Shown here: piece by piece, positions 15,990-25,445 of the stretch
Position numbering within the stretch: position 1 is the stretch's first letter
Layout of the letters: the number at the start of each line of letters is the position of its first letter
Assembly (NCBI GenBank): GCA_024742755.1
Contig: JANSXW010000056.1
Coordinates: 1-37,542, forward strand
Direction of reading: 5' to 3'
DNA: 37,542 bases
Source of the DNA: a bacterium
GTDB lineage: Bacteria; Bacteroidota; Bacteroidia; Chitinophagales; Saprospiraceae
The notes under the pieces: generated by a model
What the model saw: only the letters and a program-made list of their open reading frames with translations
Told to the model about the DNA's origin: nothing
The model's database searches: none
Translations under genes and position numbers: made by a program

Positions 15990-16290
15990 CTACAGCCTGA
16001 AAACAGGTTTCATTTCCACCCATTTTGTACCAGGCTCTACTCCCGGCAAAGCTTGCTGATAGTCCCACATCAGGGTTTCCCATGCCTGCACCCTGGGGTT
16101 GGCAGCATCAAGGCGGGCTTTCTCTGCCGGGTCGAAGCCATCCTCCGTCTCCATGATCATGCACAGGCGGTTGGACCAGCGGTAGATGGTCATATGCCGG
16201 ATGCCGCTGCCTGTTATGCTTTCCAGGATTTCCGGCCAGACGGCTTCGTGCCAGCGCTCGTATTCCGCGATGAGCGCCGGGTCCTCTTTC
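15990..16290 (-). pseudogene. Truncated L-rhamnose/L-fucose mutarotase, start lost
   Basis: This frame encodes about 100 residues, beginning at Leu-Lys-Glu-Asp-Pro-Ala-Leu-Ile, that match the intact mutarotase at 31116-31445 over nearly its whole length (for example ALIAEYERWH, VWPEILESIT, MTIYRWSNRLCMI and GTKWVEMKP). The first nine or so codons and the ATG are missing, replaced by dehydrogenase-derived DNA. No ATG or GTG in frame restores the N-terminus; the first internal ATG (16193) would lose the conserved His segment. The remaining frame is intact, so decay may be recent, or an unusual start may be used. It lies between fucP and the VTE3-like gene. Confidence 0.8.
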
Positions 16291-16372
16291 AGGCAGAGGT
16301 ATTGCCCTGTACGGTCACGGCCGTCTTTGAGCGGATGTTGAGAATGCTGCCTCCGTGGGCTTTAAGTGCCGG
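16291..16372 (-). pseudogene. Remnant of an L-fucose dehydrogenase (SDR) gene
   Basis: On the minus strand this short piece reads LLPALKAHGG, SILNIRSKTAV and TVQGNTSA, matching residues 122-150 of the intact SDR encoded at 31457-32224. The similarity stops just before that enzyme's catalytic Tyr151, where the sequence passes directly into mutarotase DNA in another frame and meets a TGA. A further trace (LQSQ, around 16378-16392) may come from SDR residues 106-108 after a second small deletion. It is a non-functional scar. Confidence 0.78.
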
Positions 16373-16620
16373 CAATAGGTCTTGTGATTGCAGGATTTAC
16401 CCAAGGAGTCAATCAAACGATTACCGTTATGTCGTTACTCTGAAATAGGTGCGCCTGTCAATTCCTACCTTCACATGTTTAGCCAATGTACTTATCAAAA
16501 TGTACAATAATTGGATGCTTTTGTAACCCCGTTTTCTCTGGAATTACCTCGGAGGCGGGCCTCCCCGTGCTTCTTCTGTAGGGCAACAAAGTGGGGACAA
16601 GCCGCTCATTCCTGAGGCCA
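16373..16620. other. Gene-free stretch downstream of fucP
   Basis: No credible gene is seen. The short open frame on the minus strand lacks codon structure. A small GGAGG/CCTCC hairpin (16551-16564) has no T run. The segment is AT-richer than its surroundings and probably consists of decayed coding DNA upstream of the SDR remnant, with the 3' flank of fucP. Confidence 0.5.
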
Positions 16621-17889
16621 TTAGAAACGCCATCGAGGCTGCCCCATTGCGTATACGACAATAAAGGCAAAGCACCCTAATGGCACCAGGTAAGCATAGT
16701 GGATGCTGCCTGTCCAGTCCGACACTTTGCCCTGCAGGGCCGTCAGCACCGCGCCGCCCAGGATCGCCATCACCAGGAAAGAACTGCCCAGTTTGGTATC
16801 CGCACCGAGGCCCTTAACAGATAGGCCATAGATGGTCGGGTACATGAGCGACATGCAGCCGGAAATAGCTACCAGCGCCAGTACTCCGGGCAGCCCGCTG
16901 CCCCAGATGACCGCCATCGTCAGCAGGACGGCAAGGGAGGCGAGAATAGCCAGCAGGCGGCGGGGCGCTACAAACTTCATCAGCCAGGTAGAGCCGAAAC
17001 GGGCGGCCCCGAAGAGCACGAGGGCAGCGAGGTAATAAGAAGAAGCAGCCTGCTCATCCACGCCCAGCTCCTGCATAGCGTAGCGGATGGTGAACGACCA
17101 AACGCCGATCTGAGCACCTACGTAGAAAAACTGCGCCAGCACGCCCCACACGTAATTGGAATTGCCCGCCAGGCGCCGGATGGTTGGGCCCAGTTTGATT
17201 TCCGGGCCGGCATCAGAGCCGGACGGCATAGGCGTGAGGAAGATCAGCAGGCCCACGCCCAGCGTCAGCAGCGCTACGCCCACGTAGGGGCCCATCACCG
17301 CATTCAGCTCGGCCTGTTGAATGGCCTGAAGCTGTGCCTCCGTCATCTGCACCCGCTCTGTTTCGGAAGCCTGATTGAGATTGGACAGGATAAAGTACTT
17401 GCTCAGCAGCACGCCGGCGATGGAGCCAATCGGGTTGAAAGACTGCGCCAGGTTGAGCCGTTGGACAGCTGTATCCGGTGGCCCCAGTTCGTAAATGTAA
17501 GGGTTGGCTGTCGTCTCCAGAATGGCCAGCCCGCCGGCCAGGATAAACAGGGCAATCAGAAAGTGGCTGTACTGCTGCGTCAGGCTCGCCGGATAAAACA
17601 GCAGGGCGCCAAAAATGAATATGCCCAGCCCGGCCAGTATCCCGGTTTTGTAGGAGTACCGCTTGATCAGAATGGCGGAAGGCAGCGCGAGGCAGAAGTA
17701 AGAACCATAGAATGCAATCTGAATCCAGGACGTCTGGAAATCGGTCATGCTCATGATCTTCTTAAAGGCGGCCAGCAGCGTGTCTGTCATGTTATTGGCC
17801 AGCCCCCACATAAAGAAAAGGGAGGTAATGAGTACGATTGGCAGTACCATTGCTCTGCCCTTGGTCATCTGTATGCTTTCGTTTTTCAT
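16621..17889 (-). CDS. fucP: L-fucose:H+ symporter
   Basis: Major-facilitator permease that brings L-fucose across the inner membrane with protons. The 422 residues show about twelve hydrophobic helices and FucP-family stretches: LFFMWGLANNMTDTLL near residue 25-40, QIAFYGSYF, and the conserved ETTANPYIYELGP with LNLAQSFNPIGSIAG (about 125-160). The last helices are complete and the length is typical. It is the final intact gene of the fucose uptake/degradation block, 56 bases after the dehydratase large subunit. Related sugars such as L-galactose or D-arabinose could also be carried. The start may be Met1 or a Met a few codons later. Confidence 0.93.
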   Translation of the reverse strand: MKNESIQMTKGRAMVLPIVLITSLFFMWGLANNMTDTLLAAFKKIMSMTDFQTSWIQIAFYGSYFCLALPSAILIKRYSYKTGILAGLGIFIFGALLFYPASLTQQYSHFLIALFILAGGLAILETTANPYIYELGPPDTAVQRLNLAQSFNPIGSIAGVLLSKYFILSNLNQASETERVQMTEAQLQAIQQAELNAVMGPYVGVALLTLGVGLLIFLTPMPSGSDAGPEIKLGPTIRRLAGNSNYVWGVLAQFFYVGAQIGVWSFTIRYAMQELGVDEQAASSYYLAALVLFGAARFGSTWLMKFVAPRRLLAILASLAVLLTMAVIWGSGLPGVLALVAISGCMSLMYPTIYGLSVKGLGADTKLGSSFLVMAILGGAVLTALQGKVSDWTGSIHYAYLVPLGCFAFIVVYAMGQPRWRF

Positions 17890-17945
17890 AATTGCCTTTT
17901 ATCCCGGAGCCTGATGCCTCCTCCGTCTTGAGCATTTGTTTTCAA

Positions 17946-19157
17946 CTACGCCCGGCAGCCGCTCGACAGGCTCGGGGTATCCTGATACTTGTAGGGGATG
18001 AAGAACTCCCGGTGGCCCAGCTTTTCCGGTTTGGTAAGCTGCCCGCGGGCGGTATCCACCACCAGCTGCAGCAGGTCCATCGCGTTTTCCTCCAGCGTCT
18101 GTTCGCCTTCCAGAATCCGGCCGGCGTTGAAGTCCATGTCTTCCATCATCTTCTGGTAGGTGCGGTTGTTGCCGGTTACCTTGATGAGCGGGGCGACCGG
18201 GCTCCCGATGACCGAGCCGCGCCCGGTGACAAACAGCACGATGTGCGAGCCCACCGAGATGAGGTCGATGATCCCTTCGCTGTCGTTTGGATTGGTATAA
18301 CCAAACTGCATAAAGTGGGGGTCCGGCACGGAGTCGAGCAGCCACAGGCCCGGGCGGGACGGCTGTTCGGACACCCGGATGATGCCCTGAATGGGCCGGG
18401 TGCCGCTTTTGGCGTAAGCCCCCAGGCTTTTCTCTTCTATGGTGGTGAGCCCGCCGGCAAAATTGCCGGGGGAAGCCGACCACTGATTGACCTCCTGACA
18501 GTAGTGGCGGGCTTTTTCGTAGGTGTGGCCCAATGCTTCCCGGACTTCCTCGTTGCAGCCGCGTGCCTGCAGCTCCGGCTTGAGGCCCATGAGCTCTACC
18601 ACTTCCTCAAAGACCGCTGTGCCGCCGGCGTCTACGAGGCGGTCGAAGAAACGGCCGACCACCGGGTTGCCGGCCAGGCCGCTTGTGGCATCGCTGCCGC
18701 CGCATTCGCTGCCGACTACGAGGTCTGCCAGGCCCATAGGCACGCGGGGCGTATCCGCAATTTCCGCTTTAAAGCGGCGTATGATTTCCTTGCCCTTGTC
18801 GATACTGCTCGTGGTGCCGCCATTGTCCTGTATGAAGTAGCTCTCCGCCGGCCGGCCCGACTCGCGTACCACCTCGGCAATGCGGTGGGGCTGTGTGTAC
18901 TCGCAGCCCAGGCCAACTGCCAATACCGCGCCTACATTCGGGTGCCGGGCCAGAGCCAGCAGGATGCGGATGGCGTAGGCGTTGTCGTAACAGCCCGGGA
19001 AGCCCACCACGTGCACGTCTTCTTCGCCGTACGCAATATTGTGGGCGACAAAGCTGGCACACTCCACGGTGTAGACGACCAGCACGATATTTCTGATGCC
19101 TTTACGGCCATCGGGCCGCAGGTATCCTTCCCATTGTATAGCGCTTAATGGTTCCAT
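17946..19157 (-). CDS. UxaA-family dehydratase, large (C-terminal) subunit
   Basis: Sugar-acid dehydratase subunit of the altronate/galactarate dehydratase family, which removes water from an aldonate to give a 2-keto-3-deoxy acid. The 403 residues contain [13 protein letters not shown] (near the start), [13 protein letters not shown], the family signature [16 protein letters not shown] (about 210-225) and the following [14 protein letters not shown]. The ATG at 19157, 11 bases after the small-subunit stop, is chosen; an in-frame ATG at 19181 would overlap that gene. Context (FucP, fucosidases) points to L-fuconate or a similar acid: in the Campylobacter fucose locus a split UxaA pair holds the corresponding place. 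This substrate is an inference. Confidence 0.88.
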   Translation of the reverse strand: MEPLSAIQWEGYLRPDGRKGIRNIVLVVYTVECASFVAHNIAYGEEDVHVVGFPGCYDNAYAIRILLALARHPNVGAVLAVGLGCEYTQPHRIAEVVRESGRPAESYFIQDNGGTTSSIDKGKEIIRRFKAEIADTPRVPMGLADLVVGSECGGSDATSGLAGNPVVGRFFDRLVDAGGTAVFEEVVELMGLKPELQARGCNEEVREALGHTYEKARHYCQEVNQWSASPGNFAGGLTTIEEKSLGAYAKSGTRPIQGIIRVSEQPSRPGLWLLDSVPDPHFMQFGYTNPNDSEGIIDLISVGSHIVLFVTGRGSVIGSPVAPLIKVTGNNRTYQKMMEDMDFNAGRILEGEQTLEENAMDLLQLVVDTARGQLTKPEKLGHREFFIPYKYQDTPSLSSGCRA

Positions 19158-19167
19158 ATGCTCGCAA

Positions 19168-19500
19168 TTATAGGTAAACATCCGGCTCCGTGGGCGCACC
19201 AGTGTCTTTATCCAGTGTGCCGGAGCGCTCGTCAAAATTACTTTTTACATTATGCAGGTGCAGGTGCTGCCCGCTTTTGATGGCCTGCAGGGCCTGCCCG
19301 ATGACCACGCTGCTTTTGATGACCGCGTCCCCGGGCTCAAAGTCCTGCAAAGCTATTTTATGGCCAAAGGGGATGGCTTCGATGCTCTCCACGCTGCCAC
19401 GTTCCCCCTCGCCCAGCAGATGCACTTCGCCGGGCGAAAGGTCGTCCAGCGCAGTCGCCACATTGTCTTTGGCGTGAATGATGAAGGCTCGCTGACTCAT
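19168..19500 (-). CDS. UxaA-family dehydratase, small (SAF domain) subunit
   Basis: This 110-residue protein corresponds to the N-terminal SAF domain of UxaA, encoded here as a separate gene. Visible features are the opening [20 protein letters not shown], the [17 protein letters not shown] core (about 46-62) with the conserved His and Gly, and the terminal HLHLHNVKS (about 79-87), typical of SAF domains in sugar-acid dehydratases. It overlaps the RraA-like gene by four bases (ATGA) and is followed by the large subunit after 10 bases, so the two subunits should be made together and form one enzyme. Confidence 0.87.
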   Translation of the reverse strand: MSQRAFIIHAKDNVATALDDLSPGEVHLLGEGERGSVESIEAIPFGHKIALQDFEPGDAVIKSSVVIGQALQAIKSGQHLHLHNVKSNFDERSGTLDKDTGAPTEPDVYL

Positions 19501-20153
19501 AAAACACCGTATTTTTTGAAGGCTTCCGTCGCGCTCATGCCGTTTTCTATGGCCTTGCGCACTACGTTTTCTGCATTGGCTTTCTCCACGGCCCGCTCAA
19601 TGACGTGCCGCTCGTGCTTGCGCGGAATAACCACCACGCCATCGAGGTCGCCAAAGATCAGGTCGCCGGGCTCAATCCAGACGCCTTCTATTTCAATGGG
19701 CACCCGGTAGGCCTGCACGATGGTCCGCACCCGGGAGTCCTGCGCGAAGCGGCCGCGGCTGAAGACGGGCCAGTTTTGCTCCAGCACCCGTGGCGTATCC
19801 CGGTGCGGGCCGTTAACTACCGCGCCCACCGCCTTGCGCATGCGGGCTGTTGCGGTCATGATTTCACCCCAGACGGCGCAGCTCTGCGAACCCGTAGCCA
19901 CAAATACCTCGCCGGGGCGCAGATCATCCAGCGATTCGGTCATATAGCCGAAAGGCTTGGGCTGCTCGCCGTATACATCGCAAAAGAGCACCGGCATGGC
20001 ACGCCCCACCACTTTCATGTCCAGCGTCATCGGCTGTATTTCCCGCGGTAAAAACTGATGGTAGCAGCCCAGCTGATCGAGGATGTCTCCCATGACCGGC
20101 GTGTAGAGCTGCTCCCGGATGATCGTATAGAGCTCTTCGTCGTTCTGATACAT
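19497..20153 (-). CDS. RraA-like (HMG/CHA aldolase family) protein
   Basis: The 218-residue protein belongs to the RraA/4-hydroxy-4-methyl-2-oxoglutarate aldolase fold, whose members cleave or decarboxylate 2-keto acids using a divalent metal. Visible are [16 protein letters not shown] (about 21-36), the [20 protein letters not shown] strand, the metal/substrate loop GPHRDTP (about 115-121) and [15 protein letters not shown] (about 163-177). It sits in the fucose block between a fucosidase (its start codon overlaps that stop by one base) and the UxaA pair. An aldol cleavage or decarboxylation of a fucose-derived keto acid is plausible but unproven. It lacks the context of a true RNase E regulator. 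Confidence 0.85.
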   Translation of the reverse strand: MYQNDEELYTIIREQLYTPVMGDILDQLGCYHQFLPREIQPMTLDMKVVGRAMPVLFCDVYGEQPKPFGYMTESLDDLRPGEVFVATGSQSCAVWGEIMTATARMRKAVGAVVNGPHRDTPRVLEQNWPVFSRGRFAQDSRVRTIVQAYRVPIEIEGVWIEPGDLIFGDLDGVVVIPRKHERHVIERAVEKANAENVVRKAIENGMSATEAFKKYGVL

Positions 20154-21613
20154 TAGGGTTGGATTTTGAATACATAAGCGGGCTGCTCTGCCTTCAGTTC
20201 TGCTTTAAAGCGCAGCTGCCCATTTTCGAATTGAAGCCCGGAGACCGACGCATCGGATACAGCGGTTATTTGCTGTACGGATTCCAGCGGCAATCCGTCG
20301 ATGACAATTTCGCTGCCGGCCGGCTGATCGAGCAGGAAGAGGTACACCTGCCCGTCTTTTTGCGTAAAGCGCACGCGCCCGCCCTCACTCGTTTCTGCCT
20401 GAGCGGTCTTCCAGGGGCGGCTGCCGTAGATGGCCTCCCGGTGCGCCTGATGCCATTCACCAAGCCCCTTCAGGCGTTGCACCTGACCGTCAGAAATGCT
20501 GCCGTCTGCCTTAGGGCCTACGTTGAGCAGCAGGTTGCCGTTCTTGCTGACGATATCCACGAACATATCCACCAGCTCATCAACCGACAGCAGCTCGTCG
20601 GCGGCTTCTACCTGATTGTAGCCGAAAGACAGGCCTATGCCGCGCACCGTCTCCCATTTTTTGTCAGAAATGGTATCCAGCACCTGATATTCCGGGGTGG
20701 TAAAGTCGTGGTGAACAGGCGACATGAAGCCCTCCGGGCCCATCGCCATTTTGTGGCGGTTGTTGACGACGCCTTCCTCGTCCTGATTGTAAAAATCGGC
20801 AATCAGAGGGCGTGGGTCATAAGCCTGCGGGCTGCCGATGTCGGCCCACAGGATTTTGGGCTGATACCGGGCAATCAGCTCGCGCCAGTGGGCGTCTATG
20901 TACTCCACGTAGGCAGAATCCTGCGGGATGGCGGCAAACAGGTCCGGGAAGTTGACGATGGTTTTGTCGTTGAAGGTCCAGTCCAGCCCGCTTGAGTAGT
21001 ACAGGCCCATTTCCATATCCCGCTCTTTGACGGCGGCAGAGAGCTCGCCCACAATATCCCGCCCGGCGATGAAGTCTTCGCGGAAAGGGTTGGGGTGTTC
21101 GCTCGGCCAGAGGATGAAACCGTCGTGAAACTTGGAGACCAGCACCACATAGGCTGCGCCCACTTCTTTGAAAAGCTCCGCCATCTCATCCGGATTCCAG
21201 TTCTGGCTCGCTTCATTGAATTGTGGAACGAAATCATAATAGGAGAAGTCGTCTCCGTAAGTGGCAGCATGGTGCGCTGCCGTAGCGCTGCCTTCTATCT
21301 TCAGGCTGTTGAGGTACCACTCGGCGTAGGGGTTGTTGGTGAACCACTCTGTGCCATCGCCTTCAGCCAGGATTTCCTCCAGCGGTTTGCCCGGCCCTTT
21401 CGCCCAGGCCGGCAGGGAGTACAGCCCCCAGCAAACGAATATGCCGAGCTTGCCGTCCTGATACCAGTCGGGCAGCGGGTGGGTAGCCAGCGAGCTATCA
21501 GTCGGCTCGTATTTTTGAGGAGGGGCGGGCGCTTCGGTTTGCTCTTCGGCGGCGGCCGGCTTACAGCCAACGGCAGCCAGGGCCAGGCCCGCTATCAAAA
21601 TCAGGTATTTCAT
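20153..21613 (-). CDS. Alpha-L-fucosidase, GH29, lipoprotein (copy 1)
   Basis: Releases terminal alpha-linked L-fucose with retention. The 486 residues begin with a lipoprotein signal ending at Cys17, followed by a Glu/Pro-rich linker. The GH29 barrel is evident from [19 protein letters not shown] (about 48-66), [36 protein letters not shown] and ILWADIGSP, where Asp258 is the likely nucleophile. [16 protein letters not shown] closes the barrel, and a small beta domain follows. It is a close paralogue of the next upstream gene, with the same length and nucleophile position. The leader has Cys and would place it in the periplasm or on the surface, next to the TonB system. Confidence 0.93.
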   Translation of the reverse strand: MKYLILIAGLALAAVGCKPAAAEEQTEAPAPPQKYEPTDSSLATHPLPDWYQDGKLGIFVCWGLYSLPAWAKGPGKPLEEILAEGDGTEWFTNNPYAEWYLNSLKIEGSATAAHHAATYGDDFSYYDFVPQFNEASQNWNPDEMAELFKEVGAAYVVLVSKFHDGFILWPSEHPNPFREDFIAGRDIVGELSAAVKERDMEMGLYYSSGLDWTFNDKTIVNFPDLFAAIPQDSAYVEYIDAHWRELIARYQPKILWADIGSPQAYDPRPLIADFYNQDEEGVVNNRHKMAMGPEGFMSPVHHDFTTPEYQVLDTISDKKWETVRGIGLSFGYNQVEAADELLSVDELVDMFVDIVSKNGNLLLNVGPKADGSISDGQVQRLKGLGEWHQAHREAIYGSRPWKTAQAETSEGGRVRFTQKDGQVYLFLLDQPAGSEIVIDGLPLESVQQITAVSDASVSGLQFENGQLRFKAELKAEQPAYVFKIQP

Positions 21614-21688
21614 TGCAATCGCTTTTGATTTATTCGCTATAGGTGGAGCATCAGGGAAGCAGGCAGTGCTTTCTCCATGCTGTTTAAT

Positions 21689-23149
21689 TTAGCGAACGGT
21701 AATTTTGAAAGTATAAGCTTCGCTTTCCGGCTGATCGAAGCTCATCTGCAGCTTGCCATCCTCCAGGCTGTAACGTACCGCCTTGCCGGTAGCCAGCGAC
21801 TCAATCTGAGCAACAGCGTTCAAAGGCAGGCCTTCCAGTTGGACGGTATTGCCTTCCGGGCGGTCCAGCAGTGTCAGGTATACGGCATCGCCCTTGGCGG
21901 TAAAGCGCACCTCGGTGCCCTCCGTGGTTTGCGCAGCGGCGATTTTCCACGGGCGGCTGCCGTAGATGGCTTCTCCGTTCTGCTTCAGCCAGCGGCCCAG
22001 GCCTTCGAGGCGGGTACGTTGCCCTTCGGGGATACTGCCGTCTGCTTTAGGGCCTACATTGAGCAGCAGGTTGCCGTTCTTGCTGACGATATCGACAAAA
22101 GAGTCGATCAGCTCATCGATGGACAGGAAGTCGGCCACGTCTTCGCGGCGGTTGTAGCCAAAGGACAGGCCGATGCCGCGGCAGGTCTCCCACTTTTTCT
22201 CTGAAATACTATCCAGCACGGTATACTCCGGCGTGAGGATGTCGTGGTGAATGGGAGACCCAAATCCGGCAGGCGTGATCTCCATCTTATGGCGGTTGTT
22301 GACAACGCCTTCCGGGTTTTTATTGTAAAAATCGGCAATGAGCGGCACGGGGTCGTACGCCTGCGGAGAGCCAATGTCCGCCCACAGCACATACGGGTCG
22401 TAGCGTTCCATGAGCTCCCGCCAGTGCTGATCGATGTATTTGGCGTAAGCCGGATCCTGCGGAATGGCGGTGAAGAGGTCCATCAGGGAAGTGATGGTCT
22501 TGTCGTTGAAGGTCCAGTCCAGTCCGCTGGAATAATACAGCCCCATCTTCATGCCGGCATCAGAGACGGCACTCGTCAGTTCGCCTACGATGTCGCGGCT
22601 GGCGTAATAATTTTCCCGGAAGGGGTTCTCCTGCTCGCTCGGCCACAGCAGGAAGCCATCGTGGTGCTTGGTGGTAAGGACCACATAGCCGGCGCCGGCC
22701 TCTTTGAACAGCGCTGCCATCGCCTCCGGGTCCCAGTCAGCCACCGCTTCGTTGAACGGCTGCACAAAGTCGTAGTAGGAAAAATCTTCCCCATAGGTTT
22801 CCCGGTGGTATTCCTGGGTAGCGCTGCCGTCAATTTTGAGGGAGTTAAGGTACCACTCCGCATAGGGATTTTCCTTGAACCAGGTCAGCCCGCCGTCCTT
22901 CTCCAGGGTTTCTTCCAGCGTCAGCTCCGTTGCTTTTGCCCAGCCGGGCACAGAGTAGAGCCCCCAGTGGATAAAAATGCCCAGCTTAGCGTCCTGATAC
23001 CAGGCCGGCACTTCATGCTGCGAGATGGAAGCGTTGTCGGGTTGGAATACTTTTTTGGGCGCTTCCTGCTGCGCTGCGCAGGAGACGGTGCCCAGCAGGG
23101 CCGCAATGGCAAAGGATATCGTCTTAATTCGGTTTTTCATCAGCGTCAT
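21689..23149 (-). CDS. Alpha-L-fucosidase, GH29, lipoprotein (copy 2)
   Basis: Second GH29 fucosidase, 486 residues from the ATG at 23149. That start lies two bases after the preceding stop, and it gives the same length and the same nucleophile position (Asp258 in VLWADIGSP) as copy 1. A lipoprotein-type leader ends in a Ser-Cys. The barrel motifs PAWYQDAKLGIFIHWGLYS, VVLTTKHHDGFLLWPS and [16 protein letters not shown] match copy 1, with the family-typical HWGLY that copy 1 has changed to CWGLY. Tandem duplication followed by divergence is likely. The two copies may differ in linkage preference (alpha-1,2, -1,3 or -1,4), which cannot be read here. Confidence 0.93.
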   Translation of the reverse strand: MTLMKNRIKTISFAIAALLGTVSCAAQQEAPKKVFQPDNASISQHEVPAWYQDAKLGIFIHWGLYSVPGWAKATELTLEETLEKDGGLTWFKENPYAEWYLNSLKIDGSATQEYHRETYGEDFSYYDFVQPFNEAVADWDPEAMAALFKEAGAGYVVLTTKHHDGFLLWPSEQENPFRENYYASRDIVGELTSAVSDAGMKMGLYYSSGLDWTFNDKTITSLMDLFTAIPQDPAYAKYIDQHWRELMERYDPYVLWADIGSPQAYDPVPLIADFYNKNPEGVVNNRHKMEITPAGFGSPIHHDILTPEYTVLDSISEKKWETCRGIGLSFGYNRREDVADFLSIDELIDSFVDIVSKNGNLLLNVGPKADGSIPEGQRTRLEGLGRWLKQNGEAIYGSRPWKIAAAQTTEGTEVRFTAKGDAVYLTLLDRPEGNTVQLEGLPLNAVAQIESLATGKAVRYSLEDGKLQMSFDQPESEAYTFKITVR

Positions 23150-23151
23150 AT

Positions 23152-25356
23152 TTAAAGGTTTAACCAATAGGTGATTTTGAAAACGAGGGCCCGGTTTTTG
23201 GGCTGCAGCATCTCCGGGAAGTAATTGTCGGAATACACCACGAAGATGTCAGAAACCGGGCGGAACCGCCACTGCAGGCGGCTGTTGATGTTGATATTGT
23301 CAAACTGGCTGTTGTACTGCACGAATGTGGAAAAGAATACTGATTTGCTGAACGTCAGGTCCACGCGCGGGCCAAACAGCAGCAGGGTGGCATCCTCAAA
23401 CCCTTCCTTCAGGTCGATGCGGTTGACATTGAAATTCATGGCCAGGGTGGCGTACTGCCGGTAGCGGTAGTTGAGCTGCCCGGACAGCTGCCGCAGGTTG
23501 CCATTGAAAAAGCCGCCGCTGATCAGCTGAATGCGGTAGAAAAAGGGTTTCCGCTGATCGGCCTGATAAGCCGCCAGAAAGCCGGTCTGATCAAAGTCTT
23601 CTCCCGGCTGGAAGAGCTGTTCGGTGCTTCCGGTCGGATTGAACGGAAAAAACAGCTTCACGTAATTGCTCAGCAGGGAAAAGGTAAAGTTGCTGGTATT
23701 CTGAAAATCCAGGTTGTAATTAAGCGCAAAGTTGTAATCCGTCATGCCCCACTGCTCATTCCAGATGATATTATTGGAAAGCGAGAAGGTGTGGCGGTTG
23801 ATCCATTTGCTCTGTGGGTAGATGGTGTAGCCAACCACCGGGTTGATCCGCTGGAAGTCGGTGCGCGGCACAAAACCCACCTTGGCGTCGAAGTCCCGGC
23901 CCACCATCTGATGCGTCCAGGAGGCGAAAAAGCGCAGGGTGTTGTAATTGATGGTAGCCCCGTGGGAGAACGGCTGTTCCTGCTGCCCTTCGTCTACGCT
24001 GTGGTGATAAAATATTTTGCCGTTCCAGCGCCCGTCGGCGGAAGCCAGGTTATAATCCAGCCCCAGCAGCTGACTGTTGCTGCCATCACCCGGCTGTGCT
24101 ACATCCACCGGCTGGCCGTCAAAGTTGGCTTTATTAACCAGAATGGCGCTGATATTGGAGCGGGCAAAAACCTGCCGTTGCACTGCTGCTACCGTGTAAT
24201 TGTAGCTGGGCTGATTGATGATCGGGTCGCGGGCAGTCTGCATATTCATCAGGCCCACGCGCCAGTTTTCGTCCAAGCGGCCGCTGAGGCGTGCACCGAG
24301 CCAGATGCGGTTCTGTACGTTCTGCCCGGTGGCGGAGTCGATGGCCACGCCAATACGCCGGGAGAAGAAGGGACGGGCGTTGTCAAACCCAAAGCTGGCA
24401 AACAGGTCGCCATTCTCCAGGAAAAACTGCCGGCGTTCCGGGAAGAAGATTTCGAAGCGGTCGAGGTTGGTCTGCTGCACATCCACCTCCACCTGTGAGA
24501 AGTCAGGGTTGATGGTCAGGTCGAGGTTGAGGGAGGGCGTGATAGCGATTTTGGCATCGCCCCCGGTAGACAGCTGCCCCTGCCAGTCTTCCCCGCCGAG
24601 GTAGTCGCGGCTGCCCCCGCCCGCAGCGAAGGGGATGAGCGACACATTGCTGCCCGGCTTGCCCAGCGGCCCGGGCCACCGCAGCGTGCCGGTGAAGGCG
24701 AGGTTGATCAGGGGCAGTTGCCGGGGCACGCGCGACCAGGCGGCCCGTTCATTGTACTTAGTGTCGGTGCGGTAAAAATTGATGTTCCACTCCTGGCTGC
24801 CTTCCGGGAAGCGCAGGGTTTTGAACGGGATAGCGATTTCCACGGTCCAACTATTGGCATTGCGCTGGGCTTCGCCTTTCCAGATATTGTCCCAGCTCAG
24901 GTCAAGGTCTTCCGGGTTTTCGCCTCCGTTGGCGATCAACCCTTCCGAAAGTACGCCGAAGGGGTTGATGGCGAAGAAGAACCCATTGGTTTGATCCTGA
25001 AAGGGGTCCAAAATAACTGCGAACCCATCCACGGTTTCCCCCTGAAAGTCGCGGCGCAGGCTTTGTGTCACGTACTCGCCCGGCAGGCTGTCGTATAGGA
25101 CGGCAGCGATGTAGAGGTACTGCTCGTCGCGGGCAGTTTTCACATCTGTCCGGGAAACGGCCAGGGTGCTGTCGAAGGGGAAGTATTGCCAGAATTTGCC
25201 GCTCCATTCGCCCTGCTGCCAGACGGGCTCGTCCAGCCGGCCGTCCACGTGGACCTCAGCGCCCGGAAGGGCCTGCAGGCTGCGGGCGGGTTGCTGCGCC
25301 AGGCCGGAAAGGGCAAGCAGTAGGCTGCAAATGAGTAAGGCAATTGGTTTGGGCAT
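23152..25356 (-). CDS. DUF5916 outer-membrane protein with CBM9-like N-terminus
   Basis: A 734-residue exported protein with a signal peptide (about 1-21, ending at Leu-Ala-Gln). Residues about 30-230 form a family 9 carbohydrate-binding-like domain (VDGRLDEPVWQQG, EQYLYIAAVLYD). The rest matches DUF5916: FDRTDTK-like strands, NPDFSQVEVDVQQTNLDRFE (about 305-325) and FFPERRQFFLENGD. It ends in many amphipathic strands and a terminal aromatic (ITYWLNL), as in an outer-membrane beta-barrel. The function is unknown; proteins of this type often sit beside TonB receptors. It is in the same transcript as the receptor (90 bases downstream) and as the fucosidases. The start was placed at the signal peptide; the open frame extends 21 codons further. 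Confidence 0.85.
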   Translation of the reverse strand: MPKPIALLICSLLLALSGLAQQPARSLQALPGAEVHVDGRLDEPVWQQGEWSGKFWQYFPFDSTLAVSRTDVKTARDEQYLYIAAVLYDSLPGEYVTQSLRRDFQGETVDGFAVILDPFQDQTNGFFFAINPFGVLSEGLIANGGENPEDLDLSWDNIWKGEAQRNANSWTVEIAIPFKTLRFPEGSQEWNINFYRTDTKYNERAAWSRVPRQLPLINLAFTGTLRWPGPLGKPGSNVSLIPFAAGGGSRDYLGGEDWQGQLSTGGDAKIAITPSLNLDLTINPDFSQVEVDVQQTNLDRFEIFFPERRQFFLENGDLFASFGFDNARPFFSRRIGVAIDSATGQNVQNRIWLGARLSGRLDENWRVGLMNMQTARDPIINQPSYNYTVAAVQRQVFARSNISAILVNKANFDGQPVDVAQPGDGSNSQLLGLDYNLASADGRWNGKIFYHHSVDEGQQEQPFSHGATINYNTLRFFASWTHQMVGRDFDAKVGFVPRTDFQRINPVVGYTIYPQSKWINRHTFSLSNNIIWNEQWGMTDYNFALNYNLDFQNTSNFTFSLLSNYVKLFFPFNPTGSTEQLFQPGEDFDQTGFLAAYQADQRKPFFYRIQLISGGFFNGNLRQLSGQLNYRYRQYATLAMNFNVNRIDLKEGFEDATLLLFGPRVDLTFSKSVFFSTFVQYNSQFDNININSRLQWRFRPVSDIFVVYSDNYFPEMLQPKNRALVFKITYWLNL

Positions 25357-25445
25357 ACGGTTTGGAGCTTCTCGGAGCGAAAAGGAAGCCGGGCATTTCA
25401 TCCCGGCTTCCAAACGCACGCTGTTGCTATGAATCAGTTGGGTTA

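Noticed and set aside
16551..16564. GGAGG/CCTCC hairpin as a fucP terminator
   Set aside because: Only five base pairs and no T run on either strand.
16479..16670. Minus-strand open frame of 63 codons after fucP
   Set aside because: It overlaps the end of fucP, has no recognisable features and lies in probably decayed DNA.
17892..19148. Plus-strand open frame of 418 codons
   Set aside because: Mirror of the UxaA-type dehydratase large subunit; no family pattern and no independent start context.
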